Shown piece after piece: positions 47,480-55,310 of a DNA stretch of 64,000 bases. Position numbers and translations under genes: made by a program. The notes beneath the pieces are model-generated. The model was not told the origin of the DNA and did not search any database. It was given only the letters and a program-made list of their open reading frames with translations. How positions within the stretch are numbered: the first letter of the stretch is position 1; each line of letters opens with the position of its first letter. This stretch comes from Sutcliffiella cohnii (lineage in GTDB: Bacteria > Bacillota > Bacilli > Bacillales > Bacillaceae_I): NCBI RefSeq assembly GCF_002250055.1, contig NZ_CP018866.1, positions 2,286,501 through 2,350,500 of the forward strand, read 5' to 3'.

Positions 47480-48334
47480 TTGCCTGGATGGGTAGAGGTT
47501 CTATTAAAAACATTCGTAGTCATCGTTCTCTTTTTTGCAATAACGAAGCTTGTTGGTAAAAAGAAAGTCGGTGATTTAGGTTTATTTGAATTTTTAACAA
47601 GTATAACTATAGCTGGTTTGTCCGCTTTTATTATAATAGCTGATCGTCCATTCATTCACGGGATTATTTCTATTCTTCTTATAGGCCTAGTATTATTTTT
47701 AATTGATTTATTCGCACTAAAAAGTAAAAAGTTTCATGATTTTACTAAAGGTAATGGAACCGTTTTAATAAAAGATGGAAAAATTTTAGAAGATAATTTA
47801 AAAAAGGAAAAACTAACAACAGATGAGCTCTTAAGTTCCTTACGTCAAAAAAACATCTTTAAATATGCTGATGTAGAATTCGCTATTTTAGAAGCAACAG
47901 GCGATGTAAGTGTTTTTCCGAAAAAAGAGATGTTACCTTTAACACCAAAATTGTTAAACATCAAAGTAGCTGAAGAGAAGGAACCTTATACTGTTATCCA
48001 AGATGGAAAAATTGTTGAAGACTCGTTAGGAAAAAGCGGCAAAAATAGACAGTGGTTACAAACAGAACTTGATAAATTAGGTGTTTTGTTAGAAAACATA
48101 TATGTTGGACAAGTTGATTCTTACGGTGAACTAACGATTGATTTATATGATGATACAATAACAGTTCCTTCACCACAGCAAAGACCACTATTGTTAGCAA
48201 TGCTAAAAAAATGTGCAGCTGACCTAGAGGGGTTTGCTCTAGCAACAGATAATAAAGAAGCAAAAGAAATGTTTGAAAAAAACAAAAATAAATTAAATAA
48301 TGCGATTAAAAAAGTCGAATCATATTTAAAATAA
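47480..48334 (+). CDS. DUF421 (YetF-like) membrane protein fused to a DUF1657 domain
   Basis: A 284-residue protein. Residues 1-80 have three membrane segments, and 85-225 are the soluble DUF421/YetF module with paired TVIQDGKIVEDSL-type beta repeats. The last 50 residues (about 235-284) align with the DUF1657 proteins encoded just upstream: FALATDNKEAKEMF here against FALQTDNEQAKQLY there. DUF421 proteins occur in forespore-expressed loci near spoVA genes. The start is TTG after AAAGAGGTGG. The fusion suggests that DUF1657 and DUF421 proteins act in one complex. Confidence 0.8.
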   Translation: MPGWVEVLLKTFVVIVLFFAITKLVGKKKVGDLGLFEFLTSITIAGLSAFIIIADRPFIHGIISILLIGLVLFLIDLFALKSKKFHDFTKGNGTVLIKDGKILEDNLKKEKLTTDELLSSLRQKNIFKYADVEFAILEATGDVSVFPKKEMLPLTPKLLNIKVAEEKEPYTVIQDGKIVEDSLGKSGKNRQWLQTELDKLGVLLENIYVGQVDSYGELTIDLYDDTITVPSPQQRPLLLAMLKKCAADLEGFALATDNKEAKEMFEKNKNKLNNAIKKVESYLK

Positions 48335-48353
48335 GAAAGGCTGGGAAAAAAGT

Positions 48354-48596
48354 ATGTTTACAACTAGTAGAACTTCTAACTTATGGACAACAGCGATAGG
48401 TATCGGACTCGGGGTCACTCTAATTGCGATTAATAATAATCGGAATAAACAATCACCAACAGAAGAAAATTCAGTTTCATCTACTGAATCACAAAATAGA
48501 ATACTTACCAATGATGAAATAAGTAGTATTATGAATGAAAATTTCCATTCACTTGCAGAAGCTGCTGATGGTGTCACTTCAAGTTTGAAACATTGA
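48354..48596 (+). CDS. Small membrane-associated protein of unknown function
   Basis: An 80-residue protein with one hydrophobic segment near the N-terminus (about 9-26, LWTTAIGIGLGVTLIAI) and a hydrophilic Ser/Asn/Glu-rich tail ending EAADGVTSSLKH. It follows the DUF421 gene by 19 bases and precedes the deacetylase gene by 28, so it may be in the same operon. I do not recognise a family. The ribosome-binding site is only moderate. Confidence 0.55.
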   Translation: MFTTSRTSNLWTTAIGIGLGVTLIAINNNRNKQSPTEENSVSSTESQNRILTNDEISSIMNENFHSLAEAADGVTSSLKH

Positions 48597-48624
48597 ATGC
48601 TTATTGAAGAGGAGTAGAACAACA

Positions 48625-49485
48625 ATGAAAAAGCTATATAGCATTGCATTTGCATTACTCGTACTATTGTTACTAATACAACCTTCCACACTATCAGCCC
48701 ATAGCTCGGGAGGAGAGGAAGTACCTACTTGGTTTTGGAAAAAAGAGCGTGATAATCGTCAACAGCCCGATGACATCCCGCAGCCAGAAGGGGGTCCTGA
48801 ACTAGTAGAGAGAATAAAACGACCAGTATCTAATATTATTCTTCAACAAAGATACCCTGAGATTGTTGTGTTAAGAGGGTCTACAGAGGAGAATAGAGTA
48901 GCTTTAACTTTCGATGATGGACCAGATCCACGATTCACTCCTCAGTTGTTAGATGTATTAAAAGAAAATGATGTGAAGGCTACTTTTTTCTTAATGGGAG
49001 CAAGAGCGGCTGCTTATCCAGAGCTAGTTCAACGGATTGTAGACGAAGGACATATAATAGGAAATCACACATACTGGCATCCTAATCTTGTCGAAGTTGG
49101 AGATATTGCAACATTAGAAACAGAAGTTCAAAGAACAGAAGATACACTCGCAGAAATTGTAGGGTATCGGACAAAATTGTTTAGAGCGCCATATGGCTTT
49201 TTGTTTAACGAATTAGTAGAAAGACTAGGGGAGATGGACTATACAGTAGTAGGATGGTCCGTAGATTCCTTAGATTGGCAAGAAGATCCGCCAAATATTA
49301 TTGCCTACAATGTATTAAGTAATACACAACCTGGTTCCATTATTTTAATGCATGATGGCGGCGATTGGACGAGTGATAGAACTGGAACAATTCAAGCAGT
49401 ACAACAAATTATCCCTTCTCTTCAAGAGCAAGGAATTGAATTTGTTACTGTACCAGAATTATTAAATATTCCTTATCAAAAATAG
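48625..49485 (+). CDS. Polysaccharide deacetylase (NodB/CE4)
   Basis: A 286-residue secreted CE4 esterase. Residues 1-25 are a signal peptide or anchor ending LSA. The NodB domain (about 90-275) has TFDDGPD (Asp97, Asp98), the metal histidines His148 and His152 in HTYWHPN, RAPYG (187-191) and His243 in LMHDGG. It removes acetyl groups from peptidoglycan or another polysaccharide outside the cell. In Bacillus such enzymes include PdaA, PdaB and the YheN group; position after sporulation-type genes hints at spore envelope work. I start at ATG 48625, after GAGGAG. Confidence 0.8.
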   Translation: MKKLYSIAFALLVLLLLIQPSTLSAHSSGGEEVPTWFWKKERDNRQQPDDIPQPEGGPELVERIKRPVSNIILQQRYPEIVVLRGSTEENRVALTFDDGPDPRFTPQLLDVLKENDVKATFFLMGARAAAYPELVQRIVDEGHIIGNHTYWHPNLVEVGDIATLETEVQRTEDTLAEIVGYRTKLFRAPYGFLFNELVERLGEMDYTVVGWSVDSLDWQEDPPNIIAYNVLSNTQPGSIILMHDGGDWTSDRTGTIQAVQQIIPSLQEQGIEFVTVPELLNIPYQK

Positions 49486-49493
49486 GTATATAC

Positions 49494-49524
49494 AACGTCT
49501 ATGTTGTTGCATAGGCGTTTTTTT
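49494..49524 (+). terminator. Intrinsic terminator
   Basis: Stem AACGTCTATG/CATAGGCGTT (one mismatch) with a six-base loop and seven T. Confidence 0.85.
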
Positions 49525-49618
49525 ACTCTTGAATGTTAATTCATATTTATATTGCTTAAAGTTTGGGTATGTTAACTAATATAGTAAATCGAATAAGAAT
49601 GAAAGAGGGGAACTTGTC

Positions 49619-50434
49619 ATGGAATGGAATCAAGAACAAAGAGTCACTCTTCATGGTTTTAATAATTTAACGAAGTCATTAAGTTTCAATATGTACGATA
49701 TTTGCTACACTAGAACAAAAGAAGAACGAGAAGCATATATTGATTATATTGATGAACAGTATAACGCAGATCGTCTAACTAATATACTAAAAAACGTTGC
49801 CGATCTTATCGGAGCACATGTACTAAATGTAGCGAAACAAGATTATGTTCCTCAAGGGGCTAGTGTTACGATTTTAGTTTCAGAAGGTCCAATAGTAGAA
49901 GTACCTAATGAATCATATGAAGAGTCTCCTGGCCCGCTACCTGAAGCAGTAGTGATGGGATTAGATAAAAGTCATATTACTGTTCATACATACCCAGAGT
50001 TTCATCCAAGTGAGGGTATAAGTACGTTTAGAGCAGATATTGATGTTTCAACTTGTGGTGAAATTTCACCGTTAAAGGCGTTACACTATTTAATCCATTC
50101 GTTTGAGACAGATGTAATGACTGTGGATTATCGGGTTAGAGGTTTTACACGTGATATTGATGGAGAGAAATTATTTATCGATCATGAAATAAATTCAATT
50201 CAAAATTATATACCAGATGAGATTAAAGACATGTTCGATATGATTGATGTTAACATTTATCAAGAAAACATTTTTCACACGAAATGTAAATTAAAAGAGT
50301 TTGATCTCAACAATTATTTATTTGGATATTCCAAAGATTCATTATCAGCAGAGGAAATAGAAGAAATTACAGAAAAGCTACAAGATGAAATGGATGAAAT
50401 ATATTATGGAAAAAATATAAATAAGCTCAGGTAA
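49619..50434 (+). CDS. speD: S-adenosylmethionine decarboxylase, long (E. coli-type) form
   Basis: A 271-residue pyruvoyl enzyme making the aminopropyl donor for spermidine. The self-processing site is Lys117-Ser118 in [13 protein letters not shown], where Ser118 becomes the pyruvoyl group; Cys146 in [14 protein letters not shown] is the conserved catalytic Cys. The length matches the E. coli class and not the roughly 125-residue form of B. subtilis. No spermidine synthase gene is adjacent. GAGGGGA precedes the ATG. A terminator starts at the stop codon. Confidence 0.9.
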   Translation: MEWNQEQRVTLHGFNNLTKSLSFNMYDICYTRTKEEREAYIDYIDEQYNADRLTNILKNVADLIGAHVLNVAKQDYVPQGASVTILVSEGPIVEVPNESYEESPGPLPEAVVMGLDKSHITVHTYPEFHPSEGISTFRADIDVSTCGEISPLKALHYLIHSFETDVMTVDYRVRGFTRDIDGEKLFIDHEINSIQNYIPDEIKDMFDMIDVNIYQENIFHTKCKLKEFDLNNYLFGYSKDSLSAEEIEEITEKLQDEMDEIYYGKNINKLR

Positions 50435-50474
50435 ACTAAGAACGATGGCCTTTCGTCATCGTTCTTAGTTTTTA
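50434..50474 (+). terminator. Intrinsic terminator after speD
   Basis: 14-bp stem AACTAAGAACGATG/CATCGTTCTTAGTT followed by T. Confidence 0.9.
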
Positions 50475-50592
50475 AAGACATTCTTTAAATAAACTGCAGT
50501 TATTATATACATAAAAAATATTTATTTGTATAATGTTACTAGTGAATTTCGGTAAATTTTACACCATTAGTAAAAGTAGGTGAGCATTGAAA

Positions 50593-50964
50593 ATGAGAAA
50601 TGTAAAGAACCAAACGTTTAATTGCGAAAAGGAATTAACACTTGCCATAATCGGTGGAAAGTGGAAGATGTTAATACTATGGCATTTAGGTAAGCAAGGA
50701 ACAAAACGATTTGGAGAATTAAAAGCATTAATACCTGGAATTACCCAACGAATGCTAGTGAATCAGTTGAGAGAGTTAGAGTCCGATTCTATCGTTCATC
50801 GCGAAGTATATCCAGTAGTCCCTCCAAAAGTAGAATATTCTTTAACAGAATACGGGGAAAGTTTAATTCCAATTTTAGACTCCATGTATGAATGGGGAAA
50901 AAAATATATGGAAGATTCCGTTTCTTCCGAAGCACATCAAGAAGAAAAATCAAATAATATATAA
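50593..50964 (+). CDS. hxlR: HxlR-family transcriptional regulator
   Basis: A 123-residue winged-helix regulator. The stretch [32 protein letters not shown] and the later [21 protein letters not shown] are very close to B. subtilis HxlR, the formaldehyde-responsive activator of hxlAB (ribulose monophosphate pathway). HxlR regulators sense reactive electrophiles through a conserved Cys, here probably the one in FNCEKEL. hxlA and hxlB are not next to it here. I prefer the ATG at 50593, eight bases after AGGTGAG, to the TTG at 50587. Confidence 0.8.
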   Translation: MRNVKNQTFNCEKELTLAIIGGKWKMLILWHLGKQGTKRFGELKALIPGITQRMLVNQLRELESDSIVHREVYPVVPPKVEYSLTEYGESLIPILDSMYEWGKKYMEDSVSSEAHQEEKSNNI

Positions 50965-50970
50965 AAATAC

Positions 50971-51002
50971 AACGGTGTTATATAAGAAACATCGTTTTTT
51001 TA
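50971..51002 (+). terminator. Intrinsic terminator after hxlR
   Basis: Stem AACGGTGTT/AACATCGTT (one G-U pair) with an eight-base loop and seven T. Confidence 0.8.
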
Positions 51003-51016
51003 ACATGAAATACTAG

Positions 51017-51095
51017 TAAGTGCCCATAGTATACTTTTAGACACTATGTGCACAATAAGTGCGTACTTGTTATTTTGTATGGAATATCGAATAAT
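51017..51095 (+). promoter_or_regulatory. Putative regulated promoter of the nitrilase-GNAT operon
   Basis: Two copies of TAAGTGC (51017-51023, 51056-51062) lie 39 bases apart. An inverted repeat CATAGT/ACTATG (51025-51030, 51043-51048) sits between them. A candidate promoter TTGTTA-17-AATAAT follows (51067-51072, 51090-51095). The repeats just upstream of the -35 box could be activator sites, possibly for the adjacent HxlR-like protein. Confidence 0.4.
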
Positions 51096-51149
51096 GTTAA
51101 TGAAATAATTCTATTTATCTTACCTATTTTTTAGAAAGGGGAGATTATA

Positions 51150-52031
51150 ATGAAACTACGAGTTTCTGCCGTTCAATATCATCTCCATACTATTCATAGC
51201 TTCGAAGAGTTCGCTCGCCAAGTGGAGCATTATGTGAAAACAGCACAAGAATTTGATGTAGACTTCGTTTTATTTCCTGAATTTTTTACAACTCAATTAA
51301 TGTCGATAGGGAATGAAAATGGGGAAGCATTATCTATACAAGATCTACCTAATTTTACAGAACAATACCTATCGTTATTTACTAAATTAGCTACTGAGAC
51401 TGGTATGCATATTATTGGTGGTACGCATGTCGTTCGACGTAATGATAAATTATATAATGTTGCACATTTATTTTATCCTGATGGAAGAGTTGCTGAGCAA
51501 GCAAAGCTTCATATTACTCCTACAGAAGTAAATGAGTGGAATATGTCAGCAGGAGATAGTTTAGAAGTATTCCATACGGATAAAGGGACAATAGCAATGT
51601 TAACCTGTTATGATATTGAATTCCCAGAGATTGTCCGTATGGCAAAAGCGAAAGGCGCAGACGTTATTTTCTGTCCATCTTGTACGGACGATCGTCACGG
51701 TTTCCATCGTGTTCGTTATTCTTGCCATGCTCGTACGATTGAAAATCAAGTTTACGTTGTGACAACTGGAACAATTGGCTCATTACCAACTGTTGACTTT
51801 ATGCGAGGTAACTTTGGTCAAGGAGCGATTATTACTCCAAACGACGTTCCATTTCCCCCAAAAGGAATAATGGCAGAGGGTGAGATTAACCAAGATATGA
51901 TTGTTACAGCTGACTTAGATTTACAATTATTATACGAAGTAAGAGAAAAAGGATCTGTTACTACATGGAGGGACCGTAGAACAGATCTTTATCCAGACTG
52001 GGAAGCCCCAACAAAACTTGTTATTCAATAA
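51150..52031 (+). CDS. Carbon-nitrogen hydrolase (nitrilase superfamily)
   Basis: A 293-residue amidase-type enzyme with the Glu-Lys-Cys triad visible as Glu44 (LFPEFF), Lys119 (AKLHITPTE) and Cys153 (LTCYDIEFPE). Members cleave amides, carbamoyl groups or nitriles, and the substrate is not predictable here. It leads an operon with two GNAT acetyltransferases (gaps of 14 and 13 bases). In B. subtilis YhcX a GNAT domain is fused to a nitrilase domain, so this operon looks like the separated version of that pairing. AAGGGGAG precedes the ATG. Confidence 0.85.
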   Translation: MKLRVSAVQYHLHTIHSFEEFARQVEHYVKTAQEFDVDFVLFPEFFTTQLMSIGNENGEALSIQDLPNFTEQYLSLFTKLATETGMHIIGGTHVVRRNDKLYNVAHLFYPDGRVAEQAKLHITPTEVNEWNMSAGDSLEVFHTDKGTIAMLTCYDIEFPEIVRMAKAKGADVIFCPSCTDDRHGFHRVRYSCHARTIENQVYVVTTGTIGSLPTVDFMRGNFGQGAIITPNDVPFPPKGIMAEGEINQDMIVTADLDLQLLYEVREKGSVTTWRDRRTDLYPDWEAPTKLVIQ

Positions 52032-52045
52032 GGGGGGAAGATAAT

Positions 52046-52714
52046 TTGTATTTCAAGAAATTATATGTTTTTGATAATGACCAACCGAAACTAGCAATTA
52101 TTCGTAATTATAAGGAGTCCGATTTCACTAGTCTCATGAAAGTTCAAGAAGAAAGCTTCCCACCACCATTTCCATCCGAATTATGGTGGAATGAGGAACA
52201 ACTATCAAATCATGTTAAACTTTTCCCAGAAGGGGCGCTTTGCATTGAAGTAGATGGCCGGATCGCTGGCTCTATGACTGGATTAATAGTAGATTACCAT
52301 AATGAAGATCATACATGGGAAGACATCACTGATAACGGGTATATACGTAATCATAATGATAATGGTAATACGTTATACGTAGTTGACATTTGTGTTAGTC
52401 CACAATATCGAAAATTAGGACTTGGTAAACATCTAATGCAGTCCATGTATGAGATTGTAATTGAAAAGAAATTAACCCGTTTACTAGGTGGTGGGAGAAT
52501 GCCAGGCTTTCATAAACAGGCTGAATCTTTAACACCATCACAATATTTTGATGCAGTTGTTAAGGGAGAGCTAAAAGATCCGGTTATCACCTTTTTACTT
52601 AGAGCCGGTAGAACTCCTGTTAAAGTGGTTGAGAATTATTTAGAAGATGCTGATTCTTGTAATTATGGTGCACTAATGGAATGGAAAAATCCATTTATTA
52701 AGATAGAAGATTAG
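52046..52714 (+). CDS. GNAT-family acetyltransferase 1
   Basis: A 222-residue protein of the GNAT superfamily. The acetyl-CoA binding motif appears as VDICVSPQYRKLGLGKHLMQSMYE (about 113-136), with R/Q-x-x-G-x-G/A spacing. An N-terminal EESFPPPFPSELWW segment may shape the acceptor site. It lies between the nitrilase and a second GNAT-like gene, all in one operon. The start is TTG after AAGGGGGGAAG. The acceptor is unknown; by analogy with YhcX it may act with the hydrolase on the same substrate. Confidence 0.75.
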   Translation: MYFKKLYVFDNDQPKLAIIRNYKESDFTSLMKVQEESFPPPFPSELWWNEEQLSNHVKLFPEGALCIEVDGRIAGSMTGLIVDYHNEDHTWEDITDNGYIRNHNDNGNTLYVVDICVSPQYRKLGLGKHLMQSMYEIVIEKKLTRLLGGGRMPGFHKQAESLTPSQYFDAVVKGELKDPVITFLLRAGRTPVKVVENYLEDADSCNYGALMEWKNPFIKIED

Positions 52715-52727
52715 GAGAGATGAAAAA

Positions 52728-53396
52728 ATGGAATATCGTCGTATCACCTCAATAGAAGATCCTTTATTTAAACAAATGCATCAATTAATGCAAACTGTCT
52801 TTCCTAAAGAAGAAGTACTTGAATTTAGTCTATGGAAAGAGCCGTTAGAAGATCCAACAATTCGTGTGTTCGTTGCTGTAGTCAATAACGAGGTTGTTGG
52901 TGCAACAGAATACCGTTATTACGAAGATTTTAACGTGGCAATGACTGATTTTACGATTATTGGAAAAGACGGTGTTGGAGTAGGACCATTCCTAGCAGAA
53001 AAAAGATTAGTTGATTTACATTCATTAGCAAAAGATAATGGACAGCAATTAAGCGGAATGTTTGCAGAAATATATAACCCATACCTAGTAGACCATTATG
53101 ATTTTGGTGGAGTAAAGTCTATGAATCCTTACGTTCGTCGTGAAGTATTGGCTCATTTAGGTTATAGAAAATTAGAATTTAATTATGTTCATCCTTCATG
53201 GAATAATGATGGTGAAGCAGTTTCTGGATTAGATTTATGTTTCTTACCGATGAATAACGCTACTGAACTACCCGCAAATTTAATCGTTCAATTTTTAAAG
53301 AGATATTATTCTGTTTTAGAGAACAAGCCAACAGAATGGTTAGAGATGGTTCATGGTTTAGAACAAAGAGATACAGTATCCTTACTATCCATATAA
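52728..53396 (+). CDS. GNAT-like acetyltransferase 2, weak CoA motif
   Basis: A 222-residue protein of GNAT-like layout: VRVFVAVVNNEVVGATEY-type central strand, then a helix region (GPFLAEKRLVDLHSLAKDNGQ). The usual R-x-x-G-x-G/A acetyl-CoA loop is not clear, so activity is uncertain. It is the last gene of the nitrilase operon and is followed by a terminator. It could be an acceptor-binding partner or a divergent acyltransferase. Confidence 0.6.
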   Translation: MEYRRITSIEDPLFKQMHQLMQTVFPKEEVLEFSLWKEPLEDPTIRVFVAVVNNEVVGATEYRYYEDFNVAMTDFTIIGKDGVGVGPFLAEKRLVDLHSLAKDNGQQLSGMFAEIYNPYLVDHYDFGGVKSMNPYVRREVLAHLGYRKLEFNYVHPSWNNDGEAVSGLDLCFLPMNNATELPANLIVQFLKRYYSVLENKPTEWLEMVHGLEQRDTVSLLSI

Positions 53397-53405
53397 TTCG
53401 TTTAA

Positions 53406-53436
53406 AGTCTGCTATATTTTTAGCAGGCTTTTTTAG
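53406..53436 (+). terminator. Intrinsic terminator of the nitrilase operon
   Basis: Stem AGTCTGCTA/TAGCAGGCT (one G-U pair) with six T. Confidence 0.85.
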
Positions 53437-53489
53437 TAAAGGTTATAATAAACAAACTATGGAAAAATTATCGATATGGAGGTGGTACC

Positions 53490-54488
53490 GTGAAATTGAG
53501 TATCCTTGACCAAGCTGTTATTTCTTCCGGTAAATCTGCAAGAGATGCGCTTTTAGATTCTACCGAATTAGCAAAGGTTGGTGAATGTTTAGGTTATAAA
53601 AGGTACTGGATTGCTGAACATCATGATTTTCCTGGATTGGCGTGTCCTTCTCCAGAAATTATGTTAGCGTACATAGGTCAACAAACAAAAACAATAAGAA
53701 TTGGTTCTGGTGCAATTTTATTGCCTCACTATAAACCGTTCAAAGTAGCTGAAAACTTCAACCTATTAGCTACATTATTCCCAAATAGAATAGACTTAGG
53801 AATCGGTAGAGCTCCAGGCGGTTCAGCAGAAGTTTCTATCGCATTATCTGGCAACTTTTTAGAGAACGTACGAAATATGCCCGATTCTTTTCAAACATTA
53901 CTGCACTTATTACAACACGACATTCCGAAAGATCACCCTTTCTCCGGAATTTCAGCAGCTCCATTACCTATGAATGCACCACAACCATGGTTGTTAGGTA
54001 CAAGTGGGAAAAGTGCTCAACTAGCTGCCGAAAAAGGAGTAAGTTATGCGTTTGGTCAATTTATGAGTGAAAAAAATGGAACAGAAATCGTTTCCTCTTA
54101 TAAAAAACAGTTTAAGTCTAGTAATTTTTTATCCGAACCTTATAGTATCGTTACAGTTTCTGTTATTTGCGCAGAATCCACTGACAAAGCACACGAACTC
54201 TCATTAAGTAATTTAGCTTGGAGTATAAAGATGATGAGAGGAGAAAAACAAGAAGCGTTGCCATCAATAGTGGAAGCAAAAAAATACTTACAGTCTATAG
54301 GAAAGAAAGAGATAGATGAGGCTAGTAAACATAATATGATTATCGGAAATCCTCTTGAAGTGAAGAATCAGCTAGGAGAACTAATCAATCAATATAATGC
54401 AGATGAAGTAATGATTATCACGAACGTCCATCGTAGCGAAGATAAGATTAAGTCCTATGAACTAGTTGCTCAACAATTTCTATGTTAA
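53490..54488 (+). CDS. LLM-class flavin-dependent oxidoreductase (MsnO8-like)
   Basis: A 332-residue luciferase-like monooxygenase with TIM-barrel motifs: GYKRYWIAEHHDFPGLACPSPE, IRIGSGAILLPHYKP, and the RIDLGIGRAPGG loop. This is the MsnO8 subgroup of single-component homologues often named luciferase-like. It is expected to use FMNH2 with an unknown substrate. The start is GTG after GGAGGTGG. It is a single-gene unit. Confidence 0.85.
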   Translation: MKLSILDQAVISSGKSARDALLDSTELAKVGECLGYKRYWIAEHHDFPGLACPSPEIMLAYIGQQTKTIRIGSGAILLPHYKPFKVAENFNLLATLFPNRIDLGIGRAPGGSAEVSIALSGNFLENVRNMPDSFQTLLHLLQHDIPKDHPFSGISAAPLPMNAPQPWLLGTSGKSAQLAAEKGVSYAFGQFMSEKNGTEIVSSYKKQFKSSNFLSEPYSIVTVSVICAESTDKAHELSLSNLAWSIKMMRGEKQEALPSIVEAKKYLQSIGKKEIDEASKHNMIIGNPLEVKNQLGELINQYNADEVMIITNVHRSEDKIKSYELVAQQFLC

Positions 54489-54522
54489 TTGGAATAGGAA
54501 AGAATCTCTAAATAAAGTAAAA

Positions 54523-54559
54523 AACAGTGGGGGATATGACCCTCCACTGTTGAAAGTTT
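54523..54559. terminator. Bidirectional terminator
   Basis: Stem AACAGTGG/CCACTGTT, extended inward by GGG/CCC with a bulged T, between convergent genes. Confidence 0.75.
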
Positions 54560-55093
54560 TTATGCTTCTTTTGCTGCTTGAATTTGTAAGGAAACCTTAA
54601 TTTGGTCACCAACTAATACTCCACCTGTTTCAAGCGCTGCATTCCAAGTTAATCCGTAATCACTACGTTTAATTTTTCCTTCCACAGCAAATCCAGCTTT
54701 TTCATTTCCCCAGGGATCAATTCCAGACCCTTCAAATGTAACAAGCAAAGTTTCAGATTTTGTCACTCCACGAATAGTTAAATCACCTGTAACATCATAT
54801 TCGTTATCATCTGTTTTTTCAATGTTAGTTGCTTTGAACGTCATAGTTGGATGGTTTTCAACATCAAAAAAGTCTGCAGAGCGAAGGTGATTGTCACGAT
54901 CGTCATTACGTGTATTAACACTATTTAGTTCAACGGTAAATTCAATCGTAGCAGTAGTTAAATCTTGTGGATCTGCAACGATAGTAGCATTAAATGCTTC
55001 GAACCCACCTTTAACTGTCGCAAACATCATATGTTTGACTGAAAAGTCTACTGAGCTATGAGTTGGATCCAAAACCCAATTTGTTTTTGCCAT
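54560..55093 (-). CDS. yceI: YceI-family lipocalin-like protein
   Basis: A 177-residue YceI protein, a lipocalin-like barrel that binds isoprenoid-type lipids. It begins WVLDPTHSSVDFSVKHMMF, has TRNDDRDNHLRSADFFDVENHP, and TIRGVTK near the middle. Unlike Gram-negative homologues it has no signal peptide and should be cytosolic. A strong consensus promoter with a large palindrome next to the -10 box lies upstream, suggesting tight repression and induction. Confidence 0.9.
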   Translation of the reverse strand: MAKTNWVLDPTHSSVDFSVKHMMFATVKGGFEAFNATIVADPQDLTTATIEFTVELNSVNTRNDDRDNHLRSADFFDVENHPTMTFKATNIEKTDDNEYDVTGDLTIRGVTKSETLLVTFEGSGIDPWGNEKAGFAVEGKIKRSDYGLTWNAALETGGVLVGDQIKVSLQIQAAKEA

Positions 55094-55140
55094 AATAATT
55101 CCTCCCTAATTCCCCTTAATTAATAAATTTCAAATTCGAG

Positions 55141-55187
55141 ATAATTAACTTCAAGGTAATTATATGAGCTAGAGCTGTTATTGTCAA
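55141..55187 (-). promoter_or_regulatory. yceI promoter with a 23-bp palindromic operator
   Basis: Minus-strand -35 TTGACA (55182-55187) and -10 TATAAT (55159-55164) are 17 bases apart, a full consensus sigma-A promoter. The palindrome ATAATTA-A-CTT-C-AAG-G-TAATTAT (55141-55163) overlaps the -10 box; ten of eleven arm positions pair. A further half-palindrome TTCGAGATA lies next to it. This is the form expected of a MarR-type repressor operator. Confidence 0.75.
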
Positions 55188-55310
55188 CAATTTTTTTACA
55201 ATTAGTAAAAGTGTTTAAGCGAACAATCCTAATAAAAAAAGATTGTTATTCCTTCCATACAACAGGTATTCTAAAGAAAAGAATAGAAAGCGTGGATAGG
55301 GGGTTTCTAT

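Noticed and set aside
53478..53492. GGAGGTGGTACCG resembling the T-box antiterminator bulge
   Set aside because: It is the ribosome-binding site of the luciferase-like gene; there is no specifier stem or leader of T-box length before it.
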